DNA from: SZUA-117 sp964630795
GTDB lineage: Bacteria; Pseudomonadota; Gammaproteobacteria; Steroidobacterales; Woeseiaceae
NCBI GenBank assembly: GCA_964630795.1
Contig: CAZVWF010000033.1
Span: 1-27,948, forward strand
DNA length: 27,948 bases
Direction of reading: 5' to 3'
Under the pieces are notes generated by a model. The model did not search any database. It had not been told where the DNA came from and saw only the letters and a list, made by a program, of their open reading frames with translations. Below are positions 1 through 7,539 of the stretch, one piece after another (within the stretch, counting starts at the first letter, position 1; every line of letters starts with the position of its first letter). The position numbers and the translations under genes were made by a program.

Positions 1-501
1 GGTCCTGCACTGGCCAGGCTCGCGGAGGACGGCGACGAATCGCGCTTCAAGTTTCCGCGGCCCATGGTCAACCGACCCGGCTTCGACTTCAGTTTTTCGG
101 GACTCAAGACTGCCGTGATGCTGAAAGTCCGCGAACTTGACGAGGCGGGCACCCTGGATGAGGTGAAAGCGGACATCGCGGCATCCTTTCAACGGGCGGT
201 CGTGGAAACACTGCTGGCGCGCACGCTGAAAGCGGCGCGCGAACGGGGCGCCGATCGCGTCATTGTCGCGGGTGGCGTCGGGGCGAATGCCTTGCTGCGC
301 GCAGAACTGTCGGCTCGCTTTGAGGGGGACGTTTACTATCCGCGACTTCGGTTTTGTACCGATAACGGCGCGATGATCGCCGTCGCGGGTGCATCACGCT
401 TAGCGGATGCCGGCAAACCGGATACCATCCAGGCGACGGCGCGCTGGCCTCTGGAAAGCCTGGCGGTTCCCGCTACCCAAGGACAAATCAATGAGCAGTG
501 A
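1..501 (+). CDS. tsaD: tRNA N6-threonylcarbamoyladenosine synthase TsaD, C-terminal part (5' truncated by window edge)
   Basis: The reading frame is open from base 1, and its first residues (GPALARLAEDGD, then FKFPRPMV) are the typical interior of TsaD. The true start therefore lies before the window. TsaD is the metal-binding subunit that transfers threonylcarbamoyl to A37 of ANN-decoding tRNAs, working with TsaB and TsaE. Visible hallmarks are DFSFSGLKTAV, the GGVGANALLR loop (nucleotide-binding ASKHA fold) and CTDNGAMIA, where the Asp is a conserved metal ligand. About 166 residues remain of a protein that is usually near 340. The stop codon overlaps the folB start by 11 nt, which suggests translational coupling. 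Nothing in the visible part looks degraded. Confidence 0.95.
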   Translation, partial: GPALARLAEDGDESRFKFPRPMVNRPGFDFSFSGLKTAVMLKVRELDEAGTLDEVKADIAASFQRAVVETLLARTLKAARERGADRVIVAGGVGANALLRAELSARFEGDVYYPRLRFCTDNGAMIAVAGASRLADAGKPDTIQATARWPLESLAVPATQGQINEQ

Positions 502-859
502 TTTACATCCGGACACCATCTTTCTGCACGATCTCAGGGTTGAGACGACCATCGGCCTCTGGGACTGGGAACGGAAAATCCGCCAGACCGTCAGCATTGA
601 TCTCGAAATGGGCGCTGACATTCGTAAGGCAGCAGCAACGGATAGCATCGACGACACTCTGAACTACAAGAATGTCGCAAAACGCGTGCAGCAATTTGTC
701 AGTGACTCGGAGTTCCTGCTTGTCGAAACGATGGCGGAGAAGATCGCCGAAACCATACTGGCCGAGTTCGATATGCCGTGGATCGACGTGCGCGTCAACA
801 AACCTGGTGCGATTCGGGGTGCACGGGATGTCGGCGTGCATATTCGACGACACCGGTAA
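491..859 (+). CDS. folB: Dihydroneopterin aldolase FolB
   Basis: This is a 122-residue protein matching the full FolB length. It converts 7,8-dihydroneopterin to 6-hydroxymethyl-dihydropterin plus glycolaldehyde in folate synthesis, acting in the cytoplasm as an oligomer. Visible family features are LRVETTIGLWDWE near residues 15-27, the DTLNYKNV block with Tyr59, the LVETMAE stretch, and VNKPGA with the catalytic-type Lys104. The frame is open further upstream, but ATG 491 is preferred. It is preceded by AAGGA at 479-483 with 7 nt spacing and gives the usual N-terminus. It overlaps the end of tsaD and is followed after 5 nt by folK, so the two folate genes are almost certainly co-transcribed. 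Confidence 0.95.
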   Translation: MSSDLHPDTIFLHDLRVETTIGLWDWERKIRQTVSIDLEMGADIRKAAATDSIDDTLNYKNVAKRVQQFVSDSEFLLVETMAEKIAETILAEFDMPWIDVRVNKPGAIRGARDVGVHIRRHR

Positions 860-864
860 TCCTG

Positions 865-1368
865 ATGGCTGATATTTACCTGGGTCTCGGCAGTAATACG
901 GAGCCGGCACGTTATCTCTGTATGGGTGTGCAGGAACTCGCGCGTGAGTTTGATTTTCGAACCGTGTCCCGTGCGTACAGGAACCAGGCCGTGGGGTTTG
1001 ATGGCGACGATTTTCTCAACGCGGTTGTCTGCGTTGCGAGCGACAGACCTGTCGAAGAGATTGTCGTTGTGCTGAAAGCGATTCACACAAAAGCAGGGCG
1101 GATGCGTGGCGATTCGGCTTTTGCTTCCCGCACGCTGGACATTGATCTGCTGCTAGTGGGCGATGCAGTCATTCCGGAATGGCGCATTCCCCGTCGCGAT
1201 GTGCTCGAGTACAGCTTTGTGCTGCGGCCACTGGCCGAGATTGCACCCGATCTGCGCCATCCGGTGACGGGCGAGACGATGGCCGCTCACTGGGCGGCTT
1301 GCGATCAGGAAAGTCATCCATTGACCGAAGATCCCCTGGATTTGTTAAACAGCGTCGAGCCGGCGTAA
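865..1368 (+). CDS. folK: 2-amino-4-hydroxy-6-hydroxymethyldihydropteridine pyrophosphokinase (HPPK)
   Basis: A 167-residue HPPK that transfers pyrophosphate from ATP to 6-hydroxymethyl-dihydropterin, the step after FolB. The N-terminus IYLGLGSN and the RTLDIDLLL motif (Asp92 and Asp94, the two Mg-binding acids) are clear. The block VGFDGDDFLNAVV is the substrate-side segment. The loop before RTLDID reads AFAS instead of the WGP seen in E. coli, a change in the mobile loop that also occurs in other subfamilies. The frame is open from 778, but ATG 865 starts the conserved strand and lies 5 nt after the folB stop. A sulfate-resistance role has no support here, and the folate role is firm. Confidence 0.94.
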   Translation: MADIYLGLGSNTEPARYLCMGVQELAREFDFRTVSRAYRNQAVGFDGDDFLNAVVCVASDRPVEEIVVVLKAIHTKAGRMRGDSAFASRTLDIDLLLVGDAVIPEWRIPRRDVLEYSFVLRPLAEIAPDLRHPVTGETMAAHWAACDQESHPLTEDPLDLLNSVEPA

Positions 1369-1525
1369 TAAAACCGGCGCCCTGTCACGGGGAACGCAAG
1401 GGCAAACGGGGACAATGGCCTGATGAGGCGCTTTGCCCATGGAAGTCCGTCCCGCACTGCCGGCGCAAGCGGTTGCTGATCGCCGTCAACATTGCCTGCT
1501 ATCCAGCGTCCGAAGTGTTGCCTGG

Positions 1526-2326
1526 TTACCTGGCCTCTTTCCAGCCCGTTGATCGACCGCCGTCGATTGCGATGACCTGGCCCGTTGCATAGGTTGCATC
1601 CCGGACGAAAAACAAAACGGCGTTGGCAATATCGGAAGGGTCGCCCGTGCGGCCAAGCGGAATCTGGTCAAGTATTGCCTGCTTGGTCTCATCGGACATA
1701 TCACCTTCCGGCCAGGCAATGGCGCCCGGCGAGACGCCATTGACGCGAATCTCCGGTGCGAGATCCTTGGCAAGTGACCGCGTCAGCATGGCGAGTCCCG
1801 CTTTCGCAGCACCGTAGACGTGGTGATCGCGCAGCGGACGCGTGGCATGAATATCGACGATATTGACGATGCAGCCGCCATTGGCCCTGAGCTCAGGCAT
1901 TGCAGCCTGCGACAGAAAAATTGGCACCTTGAGGTTGCTGCCAACCAGGTCGGTCCAGGCGTCTTCATCGATCTCGCCAAGCGGCGTCGGGTAAAACGTC
2001 GAGGCATTGTTGACCAGGACGTCGAGTCGTCCGGTCCAGTCGACGATGTCCTTCACCAGCGTATCGACAGCGCCTTGCTCGATCAGGTCTGCCTGAAAAG
2101 CCCGGGCCGACTCGCTTCGCTTGTCATTCAGTTGCGATGCCAATTGCCTGGCATCCTCCACGGAGGTCCGGTAGTGAATGGCGACATTCATTCCGGCCTC
2201 GTGGAGCCTCGTTGCAATAGCTGCGCCGATCCTGCGCGCTGCGCCGGTAATCAGTGCCGTCTTTCCGGACAGGTCGTTGTTCGTCGAATCGTGCATATCA
2301 ATACCGGCGGGTTTATTCTTTCGCAT
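1526..2326 (-). CDS. Pteridine reductase-type short-chain dehydrogenase
   Basis: A 266-residue NAD(P)H-dependent SDR. The cofactor loop reads TGAARRIG (27-34), with Arg where classical SDRs have Gly. This is the TGxxxRxG signature of pteridine reductases (PTR1/FolM group). NNAS (106-109), Asp158 in IVDIHA, and Tyr171/Lys175 in VYGAAK give the PTR1-type Asp-Tyr-Lys set. The protein probably reduces dihydrobiopterin, dihydrofolate or a related pterin in the cytoplasm. It is convergent with folK, so three pterin-related genes sit together although on opposite strands. A second Met at residue 11 (base 2296) is a possible start, and neither start has a strong ribosome site. A generic SDR with another substrate cannot be excluded from sequence alone. 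Confidence 0.85.
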   Translation of the reverse strand: MRKNKPAGIDMHDSTNNDLSGKTALITGAARRIGAAIATRLHEAGMNVAIHYRTSVEDARQLASQLNDKRSESARAFQADLIEQGAVDTLVKDIVDWTGRLDVLVNNASTFYPTPLGEIDEDAWTDLVGSNLKVPIFLSQAAMPELRANGGCIVNIVDIHATRPLRDHHVYGAAKAGLAMLTRSLAKDLAPEIRVNGVSPGAIAWPEGDMSDETKQAILDQIPLGRTGDPSDIANAVLFFVRDATYATGQVIAIDGGRSTGWKEAR

Positions 2327-2371
2327 CAGGCTCGGTAATTCGGGTCATCATTCAAGCATACATTGTCACTC

Positions 2372-3547
2372 ATGAAACCCACACCGGAAACCGGGCTGCC
2401 GGCGCCCGATGCGGACAGCGCTCGCCACAGTCTCCGGGTGGCCGAGCATCTGCGGCAGAGGATAGGTAGCGGCAGTATTTCGTTTGCAGAATTCATGCAG
2501 GAAGTTCTGTACGCGCCGGGTCTTGGCTACTATGTCGCCGGCAATCGCAAATTTGGCGGGGACGGCGATTTCGTTACCGCGCCGGAAATCTCCGATTTGT
2601 TCGGCTTTGTCATCGCAACACAGCTGGCACCCGTGCTCCAGTCGATCGAAGGTGGCATTGTTCTTGAGCCCGGCGCCGGCAGCGGTGCGCTTGCCGTCTC
2701 CCTGCTCCGTCGCCTCGCCGAACTGGACACGCTGCCCGAGCGCTACCAGATTCTGGAGATCTCGCCCGAGCTGCGTCAACGCCAGAGTGAGCGGATTACA
2801 GCGGAGTTGCCCGAACTGGGCGAACGAATCGAGTGGATCGCCGACATCCCGGCATCATTTTCAGGCGTTGTCGTGGCGAATGAACTGGCCGATGCCATAC
2901 CCGTCGAGCGATTCCGCATCGACAATGGTGACGTCATGCAGGCTCGGGTCTCGGCTCAGGACGACAGATTCGCCTGGTCTTATGAGCCGGCGCCGGCTTT
3001 TTTGACAAGCGCTGTGCGCGAGATTGAAGCCGACCTCGGCAGCCCGCTGCCGCACGGCTATGTCTCGGAAGTTTCAACAGGTTTGCGAACCTGGGTTAAA
3101 GACCTGTGTGCAGCGATCGATCGCGGGCTCCTTCTCTTAAGCGACTATGGCGTCTCCCGGCGCGAATACTACGCGCCGGAACGTAACGATGGCTGGTTGC
3201 GGTGTCACTTTCGACATCGCGCACACAATGACCCATTGATCCTGCCCGGCATCCAGGACCTGACCGCCTGGGTCGACTTCAGCCTGGTCGCCGGCGTGGC
3301 TGCGGAAGGTGGGATGACCGTTGCCGGATTCGATTCGCAGGCAAACTTCCTGATGCATGGTGGACTTGAAATGGCAATGGTCGACTTCGCCGAATTACCG
3401 ATGGAGCGGCAGGTGGAATTGTCGGCGCATATCAAGTTGCTGACCTTGCCGGGAGAGATGGGGGAAAACTTCAAATTCCTGGGATTATGCCGACAGGTAG
3501 ACGGTCCCTCCGTATTTGAGGTTACAGACAGGGCGCATCTCCTGTAG
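2372..3547 (+). CDS. SAM-dependent methyltransferase, MidA/NDUFAF7 family (COG1565, DUF185)
   Basis: A 391-residue class I methyltransferase. The segment YAPGLGYYVAGNRKFGGDGDF followed by VTAPEISDLFG is the family signature, and LEPGAGSGALA is the SAM-binding glycine loop. The eukaryotic member NDUFAF7/MidA methylates an arginine of the complex I subunit NDUFS2. The bacterial substrate is not established, so the target is left open. A TTG three codons upstream (2363) is also in frame, and ATG 2372 is the conservative choice. The gene is divergent from the SDR with only 45 nt between starts. uppP follows after roughly 31-37 nt on the same strand, so they are probably one transcript. Confidence 0.88.
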   Translation: MKPTPETGLPAPDADSARHSLRVAEHLRQRIGSGSISFAEFMQEVLYAPGLGYYVAGNRKFGGDGDFVTAPEISDLFGFVIATQLAPVLQSIEGGIVLEPGAGSGALAVSLLRRLAELDTLPERYQILEISPELRQRQSERITAELPELGERIEWIADIPASFSGVVVANELADAIPVERFRIDNGDVMQARVSAQDDRFAWSYEPAPAFLTSAVREIEADLGSPLPHGYVSEVSTGLRTWVKDLCAAIDRGLLLLSDYGVSRREYYAPERNDGWLRCHFRHRAHNDPLILPGIQDLTAWVDFSLVAGVAAEGGMTVAGFDSQANFLMHGGLEMAMVDFAELPMERQVELSAHIKLLTLPGEMGENFKFLGLCRQVDGPSVFEVTDRAHLL

Positions 3548-3584
3548 TGTCATTGGCGGGAAAGCAGGGGGACCTGGTGTGGGA

Positions 3585-4376
3585 ATGACCCAACTCATCG
3601 TGCTGGCCATCGTCCAGGGACTGACCGAGTTCCTGCCGATTTCCAGTTCCGGCCATCTCATTCTGGTGCCGGGGTTGTTCGGCTGGACCGATCAGGGGCT
3701 TGCCTTTGATGTCGCCGTCCACTTCGGATCGTTGCTGGCCGTCTGCATTTATTTCCGCCACGACGTTCTGGCGCTTCTGCGGGGTGCATTGCATATCGTC
3801 ACTGGCGACATTCGATCGGTCAATGCCTCGATGGCGCTCAAACTCGGCATCGCAACAATTCCGGTCGCGCTCGCCGGACTTCTGTTTGCCGGCTGGATCG
3901 CCAGCAACCTGCGCAACCCAATGGTCGTCGTCGTAACACTGGCGGGTTACGGCATACTGATGGGTATCGCCGATCGCTTTTCCTCCAACCGGCGCAATAT
4001 CGCCGACATCGGTTTCCGGGATGCCATCCTGCTCGGTCTTGCGCAGGCGCTTGCCCTGGTGCCAGGCACCTCCCGGTCGGGTGTCACGATCACGACGGCA
4101 CGCTTCCTCGGTATCGCTCGACAGGACGCCGCGCGCTTTTCGTTCCTGCTATCCGTGCCCGCGATCCTGCTGGCGACAATTTACGAAGCAGTGATCCTGG
4201 TCACAGGCGAGGCCCCGGTCCCGTGGAATAATCTGGGTCTGGCGGCACTGATTTCCGCCATAGTGGCGTACATCAGTATCGAGTTTTTTATGCGGGTGGT
4301 CAGTCTTGTCGGGCTGATGCCATTCGCGATTTACCGATTATTGCTCGCAGGTGTGATCGTTTATGTCCTTATTTAG
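3585..4376 (+). CDS. uppP: Undecaprenyl-diphosphate phosphatase UppP/BacA
   Basis: A 263-residue polytopic inner-membrane enzyme that dephosphorylates undecaprenyl diphosphate to recycle the lipid carrier for peptidoglycan and O-antigen. Both signature regions are present. The first is QGLTEFLPISSSGH (11-24), where the E-x3-E pair of E. coli reads Gln11/Glu15, a common variant. The second is PGTSRSG (160-166), with the essential Ser and Arg. The frame is open from 3516, upstream of the first conserved helix. An in-frame GTG at 3579 has AGGGGGA (3566-3572) at 6 nt, so it may be the real start, adding two residues. Its end overlaps the next gene by 14 nt. Confidence 0.95.
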   Translation: MTQLIVLAIVQGLTEFLPISSSGHLILVPGLFGWTDQGLAFDVAVHFGSLLAVCIYFRHDVLALLRGALHIVTGDIRSVNASMALKLGIATIPVALAGLLFAGWIASNLRNPMVVVVTLAGYGILMGIADRFSSNRRNIADIGFRDAILLGLAQALALVPGTSRSGVTITTARFLGIARQDAARFSFLLSVPAILLATIYEAVILVTGEAPVPWNNLGLAALISAIVAYISIEFFMRVVSLVGLMPFAIYRLLLAGVIVYVLI

Positions 4377-5199
4377 GTGCACAGGGATAGCCTTGACCGT
4401 ACTGCTCTCGGGCGCTGTACAGGCGGAAGGCTATGTCCTGGGCGTCGGGGTGGAAGGCGATTCTGCAGACGGTCGTGCCGTCTCTGCTTTTGGTGATTTC
4501 GGTCTTACGGAGAACACCTGGTTATCGGCGTCGGCGACGGCGACTGAAACGAAAGGGTTTATCCGCGACAACAACACCATCCGCGGTCAGGCGAGTCTCG
4601 ATTATTTCTTCGATCCCGTCGGCATTCGATTCGGCGGCGGCTACTGGGGCAATGACGATATTCTCGATTCGCGGGATCTGAATGCAACGGTCTATGTGCG
4701 CGGCAACGGCGGTTCGTTGTCGCTCAATTACGAAAAGCGTCGTTTCGAATTCGATTTGCAATCCGCCCTTTTGCGCGGTCGAACGGTTGAATTCAGTGCT
4801 GACGGATGGGGCCTGTCTTCCAGGCTATCGCTGGGTGAACGAGTCAATCTCTACCTGAGCGGAATGGTCTACGACTATTCGCGCAATCTGCGAGTCCAAC
4901 CCGACATTAACGTACTGGCCTTCGTCTCCAATTCCCGTCTGAGCATGATGAACAGCCTCATCGATGATCGCTATTCCGGCGGCATCGAAATCAAGTTCGG
5001 ATTGCGCAGTATCGACCTTACGGCGGGGCAATGGCGGACGGCCGTCGACGGCAGTCGAATCGATTCTTACAGCATCGGTTACCTGACGCCGGTCAGCGAT
5101 CGCTTCGACGCGGAATTCCGGCTGTCGTTGGATGAGTCAGACAGTTATGGCCCTACCACGGCGCTGTCTTTCTACCTGTACTACTTCGGTGGCTCGTAG
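4363..5199 (+). CDS. Exported protein of unknown function, probable outer-membrane beta-barrel
   Basis: I do not recognise a named family. The 278-residue product begins with a clear Sec signal peptide (about 21 residues, cleavage after AVQA). It continues as alternating short strands rich in Gly, Ser, Tyr and Asp, such as ASLDYFFDPVGIRFGGGYWG and SLNYEKRRFEFDLQSAL, and ends in an aromatic-rich strand (ALSFYLYYFGG). There is no long hydrophobic helix after the signal. This pattern fits a small outer-membrane barrel, but the fold is an inference. The ATG lies inside the uppP 3' end (14-nt overlap), implying translational coupling to a lipid-carrier recycling enzyme. The 3' end overlaps the convergent cca by 19 nt. 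Confidence 0.7.
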   Translation: MSLFRCTGIALTVLLSGAVQAEGYVLGVGVEGDSADGRAVSAFGDFGLTENTWLSASATATETKGFIRDNNTIRGQASLDYFFDPVGIRFGGGYWGNDDILDSRDLNATVYVRGNGGSLSLNYEKRRFEFDLQSALLRGRTVEFSADGWGLSSRLSLGERVNLYLSGMVYDYSRNLRVQPDINVLAFVSNSRLSMMNSLIDDRYSGGIEIKFGLRSIDLTAGQWRTAVDGSRIDSYSIGYLTPVSDRFDAEFRLSLDESDSYGPTTALSFYLYYFGGS

Positions 5200-6416
5200 G
5201 ACGCTATAAACGCGCTGATGGCGTCCAGCCGTCGCTTGCCGATCTCCCGTCCAATTTCCGCACCGGCCAGCTCGCCGGATTTCAGGTCTTCGATATCGAC
5301 GTCGGCTGCGACGCGATGTGCGCCGCGAAAATAATCGGCTTGTGGATAGGGCCTGTCCTCCAGCCCCGTGCGACCACGCGCGTCGGCTTCGCAGGAAAGC
5401 AGAAAGCGTTCGAATCGATCCGGTCGCCGAAAAGCATCGGTCCGGTTCAGAACCTTGAGGACGGTCGATGCCTTGATTTCGAGGGCGCGGTGGCAATGCG
5501 TGTGATACTCAGCGGCCAGTATTCCGAGGTCCCGGCAGTCATTAGGCACAGGCAGGCGACTGGCGATTTTCTTTACCAGCTTCACGCTGCGTTTTTCGTG
5601 ACCGGGATGTCGCGGCAGGTCTTCTTTCCGTGTCGTCGCTTTGCCCAGGTCGTGGACGAGCGCGGCAAACCGCACATCGACGGCATCCGAGAGCTTTGCG
5701 GCCTGTTTGACAACCATCATCGTATGCACGCCACAATCGATTTCGGGATGCCACTTTTCCGGTTGTGGGACGCCGAACAAGGCGTCGATCTCGGGGAACA
5801 CGACGCGCAAAGCATCACAGCTTCGCAACACCTCAAAAAAAACCTGGGGATCGTCTTCGCCCAGCGCCGCCTCGGTTTCTTTCCACACGCGATCGGCAAC
5901 CAGCGCATCGGCCTCGCCCTCTCGCACCATGTCGTTCATCAGCGCTCGTGTTTCATCGGCAACCGTGAACCCGAGATCATTGAGGCGTGCAGCGAATTTC
6001 GCGACGCGAAGGATACGGACCGGATCCTCGGCGAAGGCATCGGCTACATGCCGTAGCGTCTTGCTGTTCAAATCATCACTGCCATTGAAAGGATCGATGA
6101 GATCGCCGGCACTGCTTCTCGCCATCGCGTTGATGGTCAGGTCCCGCCGTGCGAGGTCGTCTTCAATGGTGACGTCGCTTGCCGTGTGAAACTGAAACCC
6201 GTGATACCCCGGGCCGGTCTTGCGCTCCGTCCGCGCCAGCGCATACTCCTCGCCCGTATCAGGATGCAGGAAGACAGGAAAGTCCTTCCCGACAGGACGG
6301 TAGCCTGCGGATACCATTTCCTCCGGGGTTGCGCCCACGACGCACCAGTCCCGCTCTGACACGGGCAATCCGAGCAGTTCGTCACGAACCGCACCACCAA
6401 CAAGGTAAACTTCCAT
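5181..6416 (-). CDS. cca: CCA tRNA nucleotidyltransferase, multifunctional (with HD domain)
   Basis: A 411-residue protein close to the E. coli Cca along its whole length. It adds or repairs the 3'-CCA of tRNAs. The N-terminal nucleotidyltransferase begins YLVGGAVRDELLGLP. The metal-site pair is Glu21/Asp23 (ERD) instead of the more usual DxD, a variant I believe occurs in related proteins. RRDLTINAMA (90-99) and EDPVRILR (130-137) are further signatures. The C-terminal HD domain is present with His255/Asp256 in VHDLGK, so 2',3'-cyclic phosphodiesterase or phosphatase activities are plausible as in E. coli. ATG 6416 is chosen because the conserved strand starts there; an upstream Met at 6446 would add ten unconserved residues. 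Only 30 nt separate it from the divergent aminopeptidase gene. Confidence 0.95.
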   Translation of the reverse strand: MEVYLVGGAVRDELLGLPVSERDWCVVGATPEEMVSAGYRPVGKDFPVFLHPDTGEEYALARTERKTGPGYHGFQFHTASDVTIEDDLARRDLTINAMARSSAGDLIDPFNGSDDLNSKTLRHVADAFAEDPVRILRVAKFAARLNDLGFTVADETRALMNDMVREGEADALVADRVWKETEAALGEDDPQVFFEVLRSCDALRVVFPEIDALFGVPQPEKWHPEIDCGVHTMMVVKQAAKLSDAVDVRFAALVHDLGKATTRKEDLPRHPGHEKRSVKLVKKIASRLPVPNDCRDLGILAAEYHTHCHRALEIKASTVLKVLNRTDAFRRPDRFERFLLSCEADARGRTGLEDRPYPQADYFRGAHRVAADVDIEDLKSGELAGAEIGREIGKRRLDAISAFIASYEPPK

Positions 6417-6446
6417 GCTGATGATTCTATCCTTTGCACGGAACAC

Positions 6447-7511
6447 ATGCTCCTGTACATGACACGCAGCCGATCCTGGGCCTGGCGCGTCTCAATCGCC
6501 GGACTGCTGGCGCTCGTCTTGCTGCTGCTTGAAGGCTGCTACTACATGCAGGCGATTCGAGGTCACAGCGACTTGATGGGACGAAGGCGGCCGGTCATTG
6601 AAGTCATCGAGGATGAGACGTCCCCACAGGCGCTCAGGGAGAAACTCGAATTGGTGGGCACGGCACGGGATTTTGCCGTCACCGACCTGCTGCTGCCGGA
6701 TAACGACAGCTATCGTTCGTACGCCGATATCGAGCGTGACTACGTGGTATGGAACGTATTTGCAGCGCCTGAATTTTCCCTGCAGCCCAAAACCTGGTGC
6801 TATCCCGTTGCAGGCTGCGTCGCATATCGCGGCTACTTCAGCGAAGTATCTGCTCACAAGCTCCGGTCGGAATTGCAGGAAGAAGGCTTCGACGTTGCGA
6901 TGGGAGGCGTCTCGGCGTATTCCACGCTCGGGCGGTTTTCCGACCCGGTTTTGAATACGATGATGCGCTGGTCAGATGTCGATCTCGTGTCGACGATGTT
7001 TCATGAGCTCGCGCACCAGAAGCTCTATATCAAGGACGACAGCGCGTTTAACGAGTCATTTGCAACAGCCGTGGCGGACATCGGTATCGACCGATGGCTG
7101 CATCACACGGGTGAGCTCGATCGACTCCAGTTATACAGGGGGCGCAAGTTACTCCGCCAGTCGATGGTCGCGCTTGTGCGTGAGACACGGGGCGACCTGG
7201 CAGCGCTTTACAGGCAGGACCTTCCCGCAGCAGACATGCGTCGCGAAAAGTCGGCGCTGCTGGACGGCCTTTCAAAACGCGCGCAGCAACTCGTCGATGA
7301 CGAGGGTGGTGGTGCGCGTAACTGGCTGGCCGCACCATTGAACAATGCGCGGCTGGTATCGACCAATCTCTACGAGGGTCGCGTTGACGCTTTCCGTGTT
7401 ATGTACGAAGCCTGTGAAACGTCGCTGGACTGCTTTTACGCGCGTGCGCTAGCGGTGAGCGAATTGGACGCTTCGGAGCGCAATCGGGCACTCGATGCGC
7501 TGGCTGACTAG
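6447..7511 (+). CDS. Predicted zinc aminopeptidase, lipoprotein-like (COG4324, PF10023 family)
   Basis: A 354-residue exported protein. The N-terminus has basic residues, a hydrophobic stretch (SIAGLLALVLLLLEG) and Cys31 followed by YYMQAIRGH, a sequence typical of this family just after the lipidation site. The lipobox LEGC has Glu at -2, which is not canonical, so lipid attachment is probable rather than certain. HELAHQ (186-191) and NESFA (202-206) form a gluzincin-like zinc site, with His186, His190 and Glu203 as expected ligands and Glu187 as catalytic base. Cys118 and Cys124 could form a disulfide in the periplasm. Its physiological substrate is unknown. ATG 6447 is preferred over the internal ATG at 6459, which has no ribosome site. 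Confidence 0.85.
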   Translation: MLLYMTRSRSWAWRVSIAGLLALVLLLLEGCYYMQAIRGHSDLMGRRRPVIEVIEDETSPQALREKLELVGTARDFAVTDLLLPDNDSYRSYADIERDYVVWNVFAAPEFSLQPKTWCYPVAGCVAYRGYFSEVSAHKLRSELQEEGFDVAMGGVSAYSTLGRFSDPVLNTMMRWSDVDLVSTMFHELAHQKLYIKDDSAFNESFATAVADIGIDRWLHHTGELDRLQLYRGRKLLRQSMVALVRETRGDLAALYRQDLPAADMRREKSALLDGLSKRAQQLVDDEGGGARNWLAAPLNNARLVSTNLYEGRVDAFRVMYEACETSLDCFYARALAVSELDASERNRALDALAD

Positions 7512-7539
7512 TCGTGGTGCGCCGTGCCGGTGGCAGGTA

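Noticed and set aside
5316..6056. 246-codon plus-strand ORF opposite cca
   Set aside because: It is a shadow of the well-conserved cca gene in high-GC sequence.
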